The notes beneath the pieces were generated by a model. That model had not been told where the DNA came from. It saw only the letters and a program-made list of their open reading frames with translations, and ran no database searches. Positions 25,101 through 36,157 of a DNA stretch of 64,000 nucleotides are shown here, one piece after another. Position 1 is the stretch's first letter. Every line of letters starts with the position of its first letter. A program made the translations under genes and the position numbers. Location: NCBI GenBank assembly GCA_028386065.3, contig JAKUCV010007228.1:26675-90674 (forward strand). Direction: 5' to 3'. This stretch comes from Turnera subulata (taxonomy: Eukaryota; Streptophyta; Magnoliopsida; Malpighiales; Passifloraceae).

Positions 25101-26711
25101 TTTCCAGATGAACACCTGTCCCCAAAAGAAGTCCAACAGTTCCTAGGCATTGTCAATTATCTTCGCAACTTTATCCCAAAGGTTGCTACCTACACTTCAG
25201 CCTTATCAAAAATGCTGAAAAAGACACCTCCACCATGGAGTCAAGAACAGACAACAGCTGTCAAGGAGTTGAAACGAATAGCCCAGAATCCTCCACCCTT
25301 GAAGATTCCCTCTGTGGGCCTACGCATCCTTCAGACTGATGCTAGTGATCATTATTGGGGTGCTGTTCTCCTTGAAGAAATTGACAACATGAAGCATCTT
25401 TGTGGGCATGCTAGTGGACAATTCAAAGACTCCGAAAAGCATTACCACACCATTTACAAGGAGATTTTGGCAGTAAAAAATGGGATCAAGAAATTTGAAT
25501 TCCATTTGATTGGACATCATTTCAAGGTACAGATGGATAATTCCTCCTTTCCAAAGATTTTAGATTTCAAAAACAAGTCCCTCCCGGAGAAACAATTATT
25601 GCGATGGAAGGACTGGTTTGCAAAATATGACTTCCAAGTGGAGCATATAAAAGGTCAACATAATGTTCTTGCTGATCTACTCTCCAGACCAAAGACAATC
25701 TCCATCATCCAACCTTCTCAGGTTCCTCAAGTCATTCCGTTCATTTACATGGCTACCCCTGTTCAAAACACATCTCCTTTTGCAAATGAGGTTCAGAACA
25801 TCATGAATCTCTCAGCCACTGAACCTGTCATACCACCCATCCTTCGAAGACCTAATACCATACATAGTATCCAGACTTATGCTAGGAATCACCTTTTTCA
25901 CTTTAAATCTCTGGTTCATGAAGCACTTGGTGACATTCCTCCAGTCCTAGGTCTTTCCCGTTACCTGGTTGATACCCCTTATCATGACATCCCAAGCTTA
26001 GGTACCACACCATGGCCCATATCTTTATATTATTACCTCTGGTGTCTCACTACTCTGTATTATACTCTTATCCATATTCCTGTATATCCGGTACTACGAC
26101 ACCTCATGAATAGGAATGCTCACACCTCCAAGTGTTGGTACTTCCTCCAAACTTTTGCTCCTCTCTCCTGGTGGCGAAGAGAACTGGCTCGAATTCAAGC
26201 CACTCACCCATCTGCACAAAGGGAGACCATTGCTGCTTATGTGGTAGTTCATCGACCATATGTTCAGCATAACTCCTCCATTGCCCCGCGACCAGTTGTT
26301 CACATATGGAAAACCATTGAAGGTACTATTGCTGATGTACCCCGCCTAGCCAATGAGGCTAGAAACTTTCTCTGCAGTCTCAATGGTTTCACAATCCCTG
26401 GGAACACCAATATTACCTCAACCTCTTTGGTTTCCACCCCTGCTAGACCTGTTGCAGGCCACACAACTGATATTCCTCCAACAGTTCCCATTGAACTTCA
26501 AAATTGGGCACAATGGCTTTGTCATCAGCCTTCTGCCTCATCATCTCCTTCTACTGTTTCGAGGTCCACACAAACTGATGAGGATCCCATCACAAACTTT
26601 GACTCAGCATTTTACACGCCATCCCGAGGGCCTGACTCGGACAGTGACCATGATTGCGACATGACGGACATGTATCATGATTGCAATTCGGAGGAGCCAA
26701 TCAGGAAATAA
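22177..26711 (+). CDS. Caulimovirid polyprotein: coat protein, protease, RT, RNase H, C-terminal extension
   Basis: One uninterrupted frame to the stop at 26709-26711. In order: a Gln/Pro/Ser-rich linker (22200-22860); a coat-protein core (about 22860-23600), a basic stretch and a CCHC zinc knuckle (23631-23672, C-X2-C-X4-H-X4-C); an acidic Ser-rich stretch; an aspartic protease with DTG at 23961-23969; reverse transcriptase with VIDYKPLN, FDLKAGFWQL, MPFGLKVAPSLFQ and the active-site YIDD at 24894-24905; and RNase H beginning LQTDASDHYWGAV (about 25329) and ending near HNVLADLLSRP (about 25690). About 340 residues follow RNase H with no recognised domain and one strongly hydrophobic segment near 26020-26090. 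The intact frame suggests a fairly young integration. Pieces on either side of the gap are left separate here. Confidence 0.85.
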
Positions 26712-26780
26712 AGTATTAAAGTGTGCTGTATTATTAGAGTGTATTATTAGAGTGTAATGAGTGTGCTGTAATAAGTGGGA

Positions 26781-26859
26781 TGATGAGTCATCACCCACCT
26801 TCGTTTGTCTTTTATGATGTATTATTAAAGTGTGTTGTAAATGGAATGATGAGTCATCA
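26781..26859 (+). promoter_or_regulatory. Paired TGATGAGTCATCA palindromes upstream of viral TATA box
   Basis: Two identical 13-base palindromes at 26781-26793 and 26847-26859, each containing TGAGTCA, the core of GCN4-like bZIP sites. They lie about 125 and 60 bases upstream of the TATA box. A role as enhancer elements is inferred from sequence and position only. Confidence 0.5.
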
Positions 26860-26906
26860 TCATCCATCATCCTTTTTCGTCTTTTTTTTTTCTAAATGCT
26901 CCTGCC

Positions 26907-26915
26907 TATATAAAG
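26907..26915 (+). promoter_or_regulatory. TATA box of the caulimovirid pregenomic promoter
   Basis: TATATAAAG in the large intergenic region, downstream of the polyprotein and upstream of the poly(A) signal and PBS, the usual caulimovirid order. Confidence 0.7.
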
Positions 26916-26958
26916 GGGCCATGTAAACATGAAAGGGCAGATCAGAACTCCCATTATC

Positions 26959-26964
26959 AATAAA
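26959..26964 (+). terminator. Poly(A) signal of the caulimovirid
   Basis: AATAAA about 45 bases after the TATA box. Caulimovirid pregenomic RNAs bypass this signal once near the start and use it on the second pass, giving terminal redundancy. Confidence 0.6.
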
Positions 26965-27185
26965 AACTTGTGTGTTTTATACATCATGTCTCTCTAAATC
27001 TCTCTCTCTTCTCTGAAATTCTCTAGGACAATAGTCCTATTACTCTCTTCTTCTTCTATCCTGATGCTACGGTCTCCATCTTTATGAAATCGCAAAAGGG
27101 GTTTGAGTTCCGATTGCCACCAAGAGTGGATCCTTCTTTACTCACCATGAGCGGTTTCATAGAGTTTGGAGCTCCCGGCGCCTCT

Positions 27186-27197
27186 TGGTAGCGGAGC
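27186..27197 (+). other. Primer binding site of the caulimovirid
   Basis: TGGTAGCGGAGC (followed by CAT), 240 bases upstream of the repeated start codon in the right terminal copy. It matches the PBS of the LTR elements in this window. Confidence 0.75.
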
Positions 27198-27368
27198 CAT
27201 ACGGATACTTGGGAATGGATATTTGGTATATAGGCTGGAAACTCATACCTTGTCGATTCCCACCTGGTTGGGTAGGCAGAGCTTGTGCACAACGCCACGT
27301 ACCAAATATCTATTACCTTGTTCGGTAGTCTCTTTTGAACTCGGGGATAGTACCAGAGTTCCTGAAGA

Positions 27369-27432
27369 GGGAGTAAGAAATACTATTGTTCCTTAAGAAG
27401 AGTAAGAGAAGAACCCTTAACAACTATGAGTG
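27369..27432 (+). repeat. Right copy of the 64-base terminal redundancy
   Basis: Identical to 20900-20963, including the ATG that opens the movement-protein frame in the left copy. Confidence 0.9.
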
Positions 27433-27984
27433 CCACTCATATTTGAAAGCAAAGTAATTGAACAATTATTAATATGACGGCAAAAATTTCAAAAAAGTAA
27501 ATCCATGAACATTGAAAAAGCTTTGGAGTTTTGTGAAAAGAATCCTTCTTTAGGCACCATACTTCCTCAGCTTAGAGTATAATAAGAGAAGAGAGTTATG
27601 TGGTGAAAATAGAAAGATTCGAATAAATACACAGAGATAAAATGCCTTCCCCTACTACTGTCTTTTTTGTTGAGGGTGACTCTCTTTGAAGGAGGAATAT
27701 GTTAGCATATAGTTTGGTGGACGAGCAACATGGGGAATTACCGAGTGAGCTTGCAAGAATCGTTGACGAGCTCTATTCATCTAGGTTCTTTTGTCACTCC
27801 TATGGTAGAAACCTTCTTCCTAGAGGACAAAAGTAACCTAAGGGTTTCTTTTTATAACTCGACCAATTCTATTATGTCTTTTTTTATTTCTAAAAGACTT
27901 CGTAATTTCGGTTAGAGCCTTCTTGTCATTTCTTGAATCAGAGTAGTTATTATCAGGTTTTCATGATTGCTCGGAGTATCCCTA

Positions 27985-28240
27985 GAGTGTCTAGGCCACC
28001 GCCTACTTGGCCTAAAGTTCGACTACTATTATGGAATTACAGAGGAGTAGCCAGAAGATCCCAAGATTTTGTACGCACCTTAAGAGATCTAAAGAATCAG
28101 TACAAGCACAACATGGTATTGATCGCCGAAACCTTGTGGCAACCTGAAGAAGATCATGGAGTCATTCCACTCCGTTTTCCTCCAGCAAATCGGTTTGAGC
28201 TTCCCGGTGAAAACAACATGGGCGGCATGTGGTTCTCTTA
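27985..28240 (+). pseudogene. Fragment of a LINE endonuclease N-terminus
   Basis: An open stretch containing VRLLLWNYRGVARRSQDFVRTLRD and NMVLIAETLWQP, typical of the start of plant LINE ORF2 (the W-N-x-R-G and A-E-T motifs of APE endonucleases). It ends at a stop at 28239-28241 after MGGMWFS. It has the opposite orientation to the LINE at 17884-20899. The rest of the LINE does not follow it. Sequence at 27433-27984 shows nothing recognisable. Confidence 0.65.
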
Positions 28241-28241
28241 G

Positions 28242-30222
28242 AACGATAGTGTTAAGGGTCAACATCAACAATGATGCTCAAAGTTTTAGAGTTAATGTTA
28301 TACCCAATAGATAATAAATAGATTAAAGACTTGTTTCATCCCTATATTGGGTGCTAAAGTAGGAATTCATCCCTGTGTTGAATTTTGATTTCTTTTCATC
28401 CCTATGTTTCCCCTAGTTGACCTACTTTGGTCATTCTCGCCAGAATCCGGTAGAAAATGTTGACGTTACAAATTCGGATACGGTAAAAACTGGATGGTAA
28501 CAAAGACATTCACGATAATCTATATCTATATCTATCTATATTATATATAAAAGCACGATCTCAAGAATTAGCACCGAAATTGAAAGACTAAAATACCCCT
28601 ATTTATTTTATTATAACCTTATTTATTTCATGTGCATCGCAATCTTATTTGAATTGGGGAAAAATTCTCTCTACACAAGTAAATATTAAATTTTCGTACA
28701 AAGAGCCATGATTCACCACATGGACAGATGCATAAATTTCGCCATGATTTTCTTTACTTCGCTTTTAATTGTTTATCCTCAGAATCTTAAGTCATAGATT
28801 ATTCGTGCATTATTGAATAGCAAACCTGTAAGACACATCAACTACTATTTCTAATGCTCTCAATCCGAATGAACTTTTTTTTCTTGATCTTTGTATATAT
28901 TTATTGTTTCAATGCAAAACAAAGTATTATCTACATCATAAATGATGTTTCAAATCAAATAAGGAAAATTTTGAAAAAATCCTACATACCTAAAGTTGAT
29001 TATTTTAGGTTTTTTTAATTAAATCCTGTATTTTTTCAGCAAATTCTATATATTGAACCTTGATTAATTATATATTGAGGTTGTTTGTCAATTATATATA
29101 TATTTTTAAAAAAATTCTTAACTATTTTTTTTTATTTTTCTCCAAACATTTTTCCTTCAGTTTATTTCAGAAGATAATTTCTATCATGTAGTCTTTTCTT
29201 TCCGTCTCTATCATGCCTTAAAAATAATAGCTTAACACAATAATATAAATACCAAACACAATAAGAGAGGTTCTATATTACTAAGGCATTATCAACTCCA
29301 TATTAATATCAAGGTTAGTAATTTATAATTTATAATTTATAATTTATAATTACTTTAAGCTATATATATTAAACGCTATACCAAAAAGTTAGTTTTTCTT
29401 TAGTTTTTATATTTTTTACAATTATTTTGAGAATGACTGAATATCAACATTCAAGTTCTAAGTTGCACAAACTAGCAAATATTTTGCCATATGTACATTG
29501 TTGGGCCAAAATTCTTGAATATGAGCCACTTTTATTTTGTTGGAGTAATACACAAGTTAAATTAGCTTCACCAACCTATCATCATGATTTATATAATTTA
29601 TTCACATGTACAATACAAAAAGATCAAAAATTCTCAACTGACGTACTAAAATACGATATCATCAAATTCAGTGCTGTAAGTATATCAAATATTTATTAAT
29701 TTAAAAATTTATATTTAATTAAAAATCTAATCATTAATAATATTTTTGCATCTGATAGGGTGAAGTCAGAGCAAAAGAAGAGAAGTGATATTGATGAATA
29801 AAAAACAAGAATAAAAATTTCAAATTACATATAAAAAATTTTTGCTATGATAATTTTCCTCTTTAAATACTAATTGATATTTTATATATAGGAATAAACA
29901 ATTAGTGTTAGTATTATGGGGTGACTTGGCAGTAGGGGTGAGCAAAGTGTCGGGACGGTATAAACAGTGCCGACATAGTGATCGGTATGAAGTTTCCGAG
30001 ACCCTTTTTTCCGACCAGTGCCGTGCCTTTTTCTACCTTGTGCCGATCAGTGTAATACCGATGTAAGTTTGGTCGGTCTTGTGACGAACCGAAAGTGATG
30101 CTCTAATACCTATGATAAAGCTAAAATACCCAAAATAAAAACTTCAACAACATACAGAAGATTTCATTTTAGTTCCCAGAAACCTTAAACTTAACAACAA
30201 ATCAAACAAGCGATTTTCCAGC
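28242..30222. other. AT-rich intergenic region with possible small transposon remnants
   Basis: Very AT-rich sequence with no supported gene. Near 28536 a TCTATATTATATATAAAAGC stretch resembles the 5' end of plant Helitrons, and near 29935 TAGGGGTGAGCAAA resembles hAT-type ends. No partner ends were found for either, so neither is called as an element. A 90-residue open frame at 29427-29699 has no recognised similarity. Confidence 0.4.
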
Positions 30223-30227
30223 AGCAT

Positions 30228-32894
30228 TGTAACGGCCCAGGTAAAATTTATGTTTTCACCGGGACTGTAAAAAGCTTTGTACAGTAATTTACCTAATGAA
30301 ATTAATCTTGGGTAATTATTTCAGGGTAAATTATGCATCGGATTCTGAAACCGACACTTACCCCACGTTCCCCATTTTTCTGCGGATTTTTCGGACCAGA
30401 GCTAGCATTTTTCGGGTCCAGGAATCTTAAGAGAAGTCAGGTTTAACCTCGAATTAACGGCCCAGAAATAAGTCAAGGGGGGCATTACAGTTATTTTCTG
30501 GTCCGGACGAGACACGACTGCATAATTGAATTATGCAGCCGCCTCCTCCTGTTACGCTTGTGAATGACCTGTGTAGCTTGTGATTTCCTTCCTTTTTCCC
30601 GTGACTCGGCATTTTCTCTGCCAGCTTTTTCCCTGCAACTTTCTCTTCTTCTCCTGCAAATACCCTTACCTTGCTCTCCACTACCAAAACTTCACCTGTG
30701 AAACTACCTACTGCATACTACCTAAGAAACCAGAAAAAGGAAAAAAATAATAAGAAAAATACTAAACACTTAACACCACCGCCGGCCGCCATACTAACAC
30801 CATCACCAACCACCATCAACCACCCGAAAACACCACCAAACCCGAGCCACCCAGCCGCCATCACTACCGACACCATCGTCTTCTCCTCCTTCCCTCCAAA
30901 CCGCACCAGCAACCGCCCTTCTCCTCCCTGCAACCCGACGGCCCCGTCTTCCTCTTCTTGTCCACCGCTGCAGATCGGCGTCGCAACCATTCGAGCAAGG
31001 CGCACCACCGCCCGAGTACCCCCGCCTCCTCACTGCCGACGAATGCCAGCAGGCCACGCTGACGCCACCTCTCCTGGTTCGTCACCACTCGCAGCCGTCA
31101 AGCATCGTGCCTCCTCGTCGCACTCCCCTCTCCGCCGTCGCCTTGCGCCACCCGTGTCGTCGCAGCTTCGCCCTGTCCGACGCGCCGCCACCTGTGTAGC
31201 CAAGGTGAGCAGACCCGTTTGGAGGAGGCTCGACCCGGATGGGTTGCGTGTTGGGTCGGGTTGACCCGGGGCTTTATGGTTGGGTCGCGGGTTGTGGGCT
31301 GGTGTTTGCGGGCTGAGTTTGTGGGCTGGGTTTGGCCTGGGCGTGGGCTGAACTAGTTGGGCCCTGGGAGTATTGGGGTTGGGCCTAGTCTTTTGGCCCA
31401 GTCCGTTTTAAAAAAAGAAGATAAAAATCTGGATATATATATATGGACTATATAATTCTGAAAATATAATTTTGAAAAGAAAATAATTTTGGGAATATAT
31501 ATACTTAGTAAATAATAATTTTTGGGAAGGAAATAATGGGTAAATTTTGAATAATTATTATAAATGCTATTTGGAAAAGAAAGTATATTATGGTATATAT
31601 TATGGAAATAATTATTATTTTGAGAAAATAATTATGGAAAGGGTATTATCAAGGTAATAAAATACCGGAATAATATCCGGGTATAAGTGTAAGTACAGTA
31701 TGGTATTTTGACACATGAATAATAAATGGTGAATGATGATGATAACGGGGTTTCACCGGGACGTAAACGAACCAGTTTAGTTTTATTTTTACGGTATAGC
31801 ATCATTTGCATTTATATGCATCTTATGTGAGTATATGCTATTGTTTGCTATTTAGGAGCTGATAACGAGCAGTATCCCGAGGAACCGGAGCCGGGACAAT
31901 TTGAGGACTTTCAGGAGTAGGGAAATCGGCTAAGGTGAGGATGGATAACCTTTGATATGTTGCACATGATACTGTGTTTGTTTTTCTGTGATTGTTATGC
32001 CTGATTGAACTGCTGAGCCAATTGAGTTTGATTGTGGTATTTTTGCTGTTGTTGTTGATTATGGACATACCGATATGATGAGATAATTGGATAATTGGAA
32101 GTTATGTTGACGACTGTATTGTCACTAGGAAAGTAGTGGTACGACTAGACGGTTAGAGACTGTTTTGTGGTGGCTATGATCTAGGTTACTTGTGATAAGT
32201 ATGTCTATGCTTGGGATGTCTATCCCGTGATTATATTTTTGGGATGTCTATCCCTAGGATCTATATTTTTGGGATGTCGATCCCTGGGTTCTCTTGGATT
32301 GATCTAGCACCCGGAACATGTTAATAACCAAGTACGACCCTAGCTTGTCCAGTGACGGGGCCCGAAAGATAAAATTGGTAATAATAAATATTCTTTTGGT
32401 CTTGGCTCAGTTATTTTCTGGTTGTTTCTCTGTTATGTTTTTTGCTGGTATTTTACTTCGAAAGTATTGTGTTGCCTGCATATTACTGTTTATCCTTCGT
32501 CGGTGAGCACTTCGGACTCACCCCTCGCCTGCGGGGTTTCATCCCGTAGGATGAGTTGTTCGTAGTTCAGGTACGTGGTTCGGCCAGCTGCTGTTTCTAC
32601 TCCACCAGACCCCGGATCCATACCTCCGCTGCATCTCATTCTATGTCTTCCACTGCTTGTCTTTCTATTGTATTTTTGCTGTTGGGGATATTTTCTGCTG
32701 TTGTTGTTGCTGTATTATATGTGTTCTGCTACTGCTGTTGTGGTTTGAATAATGGTCTCCGGAATCGGGTGACGGATGATGTATCTGGATTTACTTGTAC
32801 TGTATTTTATTTGGTATGTACTGTCTGCTACTGTATTAAGAACAGTTCTGGCACGTGTTTACCCGGTTCGGTAAATACAGGTCGGGGCGCTTCA
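30228..32894 (+). mobile_element. Solo LTR of a Del/Tekay-like gypsy element
   Basis: 2,667 bases starting TGTAACGGCCCAGG and ending GGGGCGCTTCA, flanked by the 5-base duplication AGCAT (30223-30227 and 32895-32899). No PBS, interior or second LTR is present. It is the product of LTR-LTR recombination. Orientation is inferred from a GGACTCACCCC block near its 3' part, shared in position with the LTRs of gypsy A and B. The 197-residue Pro/Ser-rich frame at 30671-31264 is GC-rich LTR sequence, not a gene. Confidence 0.88.
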
Positions 32895-32899
32895 AGCAT

Positions 32900-33958
32900 C
32901 CCATACACACTTACAATCAAAGACAACACAAACTTTTCCAAATATTGAGATGATAACAAAAAAAATAGAATTTGTTTAAGGCACTAATTTCCCAAAAATT
33001 CAATCTATAAGACAACAATCAATTAGGGGTTTGGGACTTTGGGTATTGTCTGCAACAAGGATTTAATCAAGGGATTTGGGGACTTGGAATCGCTATGTTG
33101 TAAGTTGCAACACATGCGAGTTGTGGTAGCAATCGTGGGCTTGTGTGGAGGGGCTGACGACCGTGTGCGGAGGTGACAAAGGAGTGCAGAGGCGATAGAC
33201 GCAACGGTGGTGTGCGTGGTGGCGGAGGCGACAACAACTTGAGCTTGCAACTTGAGTGAAATGAGAGAATGAGAAGGGAGTTGATGGGAGGAGTGTGTGA
33301 CGGTAAGGGAGAAGTGGTGAGTGAAATGAGAAAATGGAAGGAGAGTGTCTGATCAGTGTTATGAATTATGTTTTAGGGTTTGTAAATTGTTTCTAGGTTT
33401 GGCAATTTGGACTTGCAATGAAGAATACATTTCTTATGCCTGGGATGGGTTGAGCCTCGGGTGAAACCCAGGGTGGGATGGGATTGAGCTTGGGATCAAT
33501 CCCAGGCCATCCTGTTTGGTTGTTGGGATTGGGTTTGGGCCTGGGATGGGTTTAAAGTATAAAATTGTGTTTGGTTTGTTGGTTTGGGTTTGGATTTAGT
33601 GACAATATGACCAGTTTGCCCTTGGGTTTGAACTTGGTGTTTAGTTATTGGGTTTGGATTTGGGGTGGGTTTGGGATTGAAATTTTTCATTTCAATTTAA
33701 TTTTAAAATAGAATTATTTTTTTTAGCAAATGTATTATTATGTGGTGTATGTATTTTGTTTGGACACGTATTATTTTATGGGGTGTATGTAATTTTTTGA
33801 CACGCATTATTTTGTGAGACACAATCCCGATTGCATGAGAACGGAGCATCCATTAAAAATAAAACGACAATGTCATCAACGAAGCATCCATTACCCACTG
33901 TGTACATAACATCCAAACCTACAGGTTCTTTTCATAACATTGAAGCTTACAATTGATT
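32900..33958. other. Non-coding region, possible left end of the Harbinger element
   Basis: No gene recognised at 32900-33430. From about 33439 to 33690 the sequence is rich in GGGATTGGG/GGGTTTGG-like motifs and holds the inverted pair GCCTGGGAT...ATCCCAGGC. The stretch CCATCCTGTTTGGTTG near 33505 resembles the GGCC-TGTTTGG ends of PIF/Harbinger elements. The matching right end was not found, so the boundary is uncertain. Confidence 0.4.
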
Positions 33959-34330
33959 TCATTTTGCCATGAAAGTAAACAACGCCATGGCAAACATGCC
34001 AATAAACACACCAATTAGAAGCATGTTCTTGTCCCGAGTCGTGAACCCCCGCTTGGCATGCATTGTGTCCTTCATTGGGCCGGCTGCACCCATTTGGTAG
34101 GTGCCACAATTACTTGACTCGGCAACATCGTCCATGATTGCATCTTCAAAGTTCTCGCGAACCCATCGCTCCTCACTCATGACATAAGCTAGTCTCGCCT
34201 CATCGTACGTTTTGTACCCTTTGTAAGTGGCATTTGGGTATCCGTCTACCACGGATTTAACCGAGACCCAATCCTCGTATATGCCATTACGGCGGCCGTT
34301 GAAAACAACATAAAATTTGTACTTCCCCAT
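33959..34330 (-). CDS. Small protein with viroplasmin/RNase H1 N-terminal-like domain and membrane tail
   Basis: A complete 123-residue frame starting at an ATG at 34330. The first ~50 residues (KYKFYVVFNGRRNGIYEDW, then YKGYKTYDEARLAY) match the pattern of the Caulimovirus_VI/RNase H1 hybrid-binding domain, a small fold that binds RNA-DNA hybrids or double-stranded RNA. The middle is acidic. The end is a hydrophobic segment (NMLLIGVFIGMFAMALFTFM) fitting a tail anchor. It lies just downstream of the Harbinger ORF1 on the same strand and is open throughout, so it may be a third gene carried by that transposon. The function is not known. Confidence 0.6.
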   Translation of the reverse strand: MGKYKFYVVFNGRRNGIYEDWVSVKSVVDGYPNATYKGYKTYDEARLAYVMSEERWVRENFEDAIMDDVAESSNCGTYQMGAAGPMKDTMHAKRGFTTRDKNMLLIGVFIGMFAMALFTFMAK

Positions 34331-34664
34331 TTTCGTATATCTAAAAAGATGACAACAAGAGAATCATTACAAGCCGAAAATCATCAAGAAATAAAGTTAT
34401 CACATCATTGCATTCATCCCTTCAAATAAAACATCATTGCATCCAACTAATCAAATAAAACATCATACATAACCAAGCAAGTTAGAGTAGAATTCACAAT
34501 CCAAAAGGCACCAACAACATCGAAAGCTAGCATAAGAACAAAAATGCATGCTCAAAGTTCACAAAATACCCAATAAACTAACAACATCCGAATCTATCAG
34601 AACACCCAAAAATGCATGCTCAAAGTGCCTAACTTGCAAAATCCTAAAACACCCAACTACCGAA

Positions 34665-35660
34665 CTACATCTTAGCCAACTTCTCTACAAATCGCACCCT
34701 CTTGCTCTCACGACACTCCCAAAATGTATCAATATAATGTGGACGCTCGGTCAAGCTGAAGATGGCGTCTACCACAACATCATCCGGCACTCCAAGACGA
34801 TGCAATTCCTCCTCCACCTTTGCACACTCACCCGGGAGGAGAACCCTCTTCCTCTTCGCCATCATCTCGAAGAACTTTGCCATATCCTCCTTTTCAACTT
34901 CCGTAGTCACATTCATGGAAGTAACGAACTCCATCATCACATCACTATCCTTCATTTTCTTTTTCCCTTTCAAGACTGCATCACTTGCACCTGCTTCATT
35001 CCCGTTCCCACTCTCATTGTTTACCCCAAAATTCGACCCCATAGTGGTACCTCCTGTGGTGGCTTCAGTAGTAGCAGCCTTCGACCTTTGGAGCTCCTCT
35101 TCATAAGCTAGTTGAGTGTTGATTCTCCTCACACCTGTGGCATGATCCTTCCCGAAGATCTCCTGCAAGCATAATACTCGGGGAAACGTTCACCAATCTT
35201 GTACTTGTGGATGGGGTTTTGCTACAACACAATCAAAACAATTGGATCACTACAAGTAACATCAGCACTCAAGTGCATAGCTAGCTTGACAACCTCAAAT
35301 ACAATGCTAACCTTAACCCATGTTTCAGCCACATCTTCACTGTCCACCTCGACGCACTTCTGCTGCTCGTTCCACCCAAAACCACTTCTGTTACACATCT
35401 CAGAACATGCCCTGTACTTGTCTTTCAGTGCCCTAATCTTGTTCCTGATATTCTCCCCTGAGATTAATGCAACGCGCTCGGCTGTCATATGCTTACCCAA
35501 TTTGGATTTGATCAACTTATAGGTACCACTCTTGAAGGATCCAGCATCAACCTTCAAGCCACTCACAACAACCTCTTACAACACAAGGATCAAAGAATTG
35601 ACATCTTCTTGCTACCAACAAAAGCGCGGCTTAGTGTTCACTGTCACCCTCCCTCTCGCC
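34665..35660 (-). pseudogene. Harbinger ORF1 (Myb/SANT-like DNA-binding protein), left part
   Basis: The main part of the Myb-like protein that partners the Harbinger transposase. The SANT-like region is at 35280-35566 (FKSGTYKLIKSKLGKH, IRNKIRALKDKYRACSEM, RSGFGWNE). An intron fits between ETWVK and NPIHKYKIGERFPEYYA, and the C-terminal part includes EIFGKDHATGVRRINTQ. It is damaged: an in-frame TAG and TAA lie upstream of the SANT region (near 35595-35612), and a one-base shift lies near 35163. The N-terminal codons lie on the far side of the hAT insertion, at 46563-46650. Confidence 0.75.
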
Positions 35661-36157
35661 TAGGGGTGTAAGCGAGTCAAGCTACTCGCGAGCTACTCGG
35701 GATCGACTCGGCGGCTACTCGAACTCGACTCGTGCTTATCGAGCTCGAGTCGAGCTCGAAAGGTTATCGAGCCGAGTTCGAGCTTACCAATACTCGGCTC
35801 GTGAAGCTCGCGAGCCTTATCGAGCTTGGACCTAATATAATGATAAGAGGCTGTAAAAAGTTGGGCCATCAACACAACTGAATATAATGGGATATGGGCT
35901 TTAGGTAAAAATTTAGGCTATGTCCTTCTTAAGCCCGAAGAGACAAATAAAAAATTAAAATTAAATTATAATATGGCACACACGGTCACCCAGTCCACCG
36001 ACACAACAATACAATGAAAAAAAAAGAGGAAAGACAAAAGAGTAAAGACGACTAAACACTAAACTAAACCTAGACAAGAAAAAGCCCCAATTTGAATCCC
36101 TAGTTCTTTGCCACTTCCACGACAAAACCAAATCACCCAGACACCCATCCATCGTCG

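Larger units (their letters stand above)
20900..27432 (+). mobile_element. Endogenous caulimovirid (pararetrovirus), petuvirus-like layout
   Basis: An integrated plant pararetrovirus genome of about 6.5 kb including the N run. Gene order: movement protein start, coat protein with zinc knuckle, aspartic protease, reverse transcriptase and RNase H. An intergenic region with TATA box, poly(A) signal and primer binding site follows. There are no LTRs and no integrase. A 64-base sequence is repeated exactly at both ends (20900-20963 and 27369-27432) and includes the start codon of the first open frame, as expected for a circular genome opened with a short overlap. Placement near Petuvirus rests on the single long polyprotein and is an inference; other endogenous caulimovirid genera are possible. 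No target duplication was identified. Confidence 0.85.

Noticed and set aside
28536..28570. Possible Helitron 5' end (TCTATATTATATATAAAAGC)
   Set aside because: No CTRR end with hairpin was located and no Rep/helicase sequence; too weak for a call.
29935..30120. hAT-like start TAGGGGTGAGCAAA with CGGTA-type repeats
   Set aside because: No matching inverted end or 8-base duplication found downstream.
30671..31264. 197-residue Pro/Ser/Arg-rich frame and its minus-strand shadows
   Set aside because: Lies wholly inside the solo LTR; composition follows GC-rich sequence; no domain.
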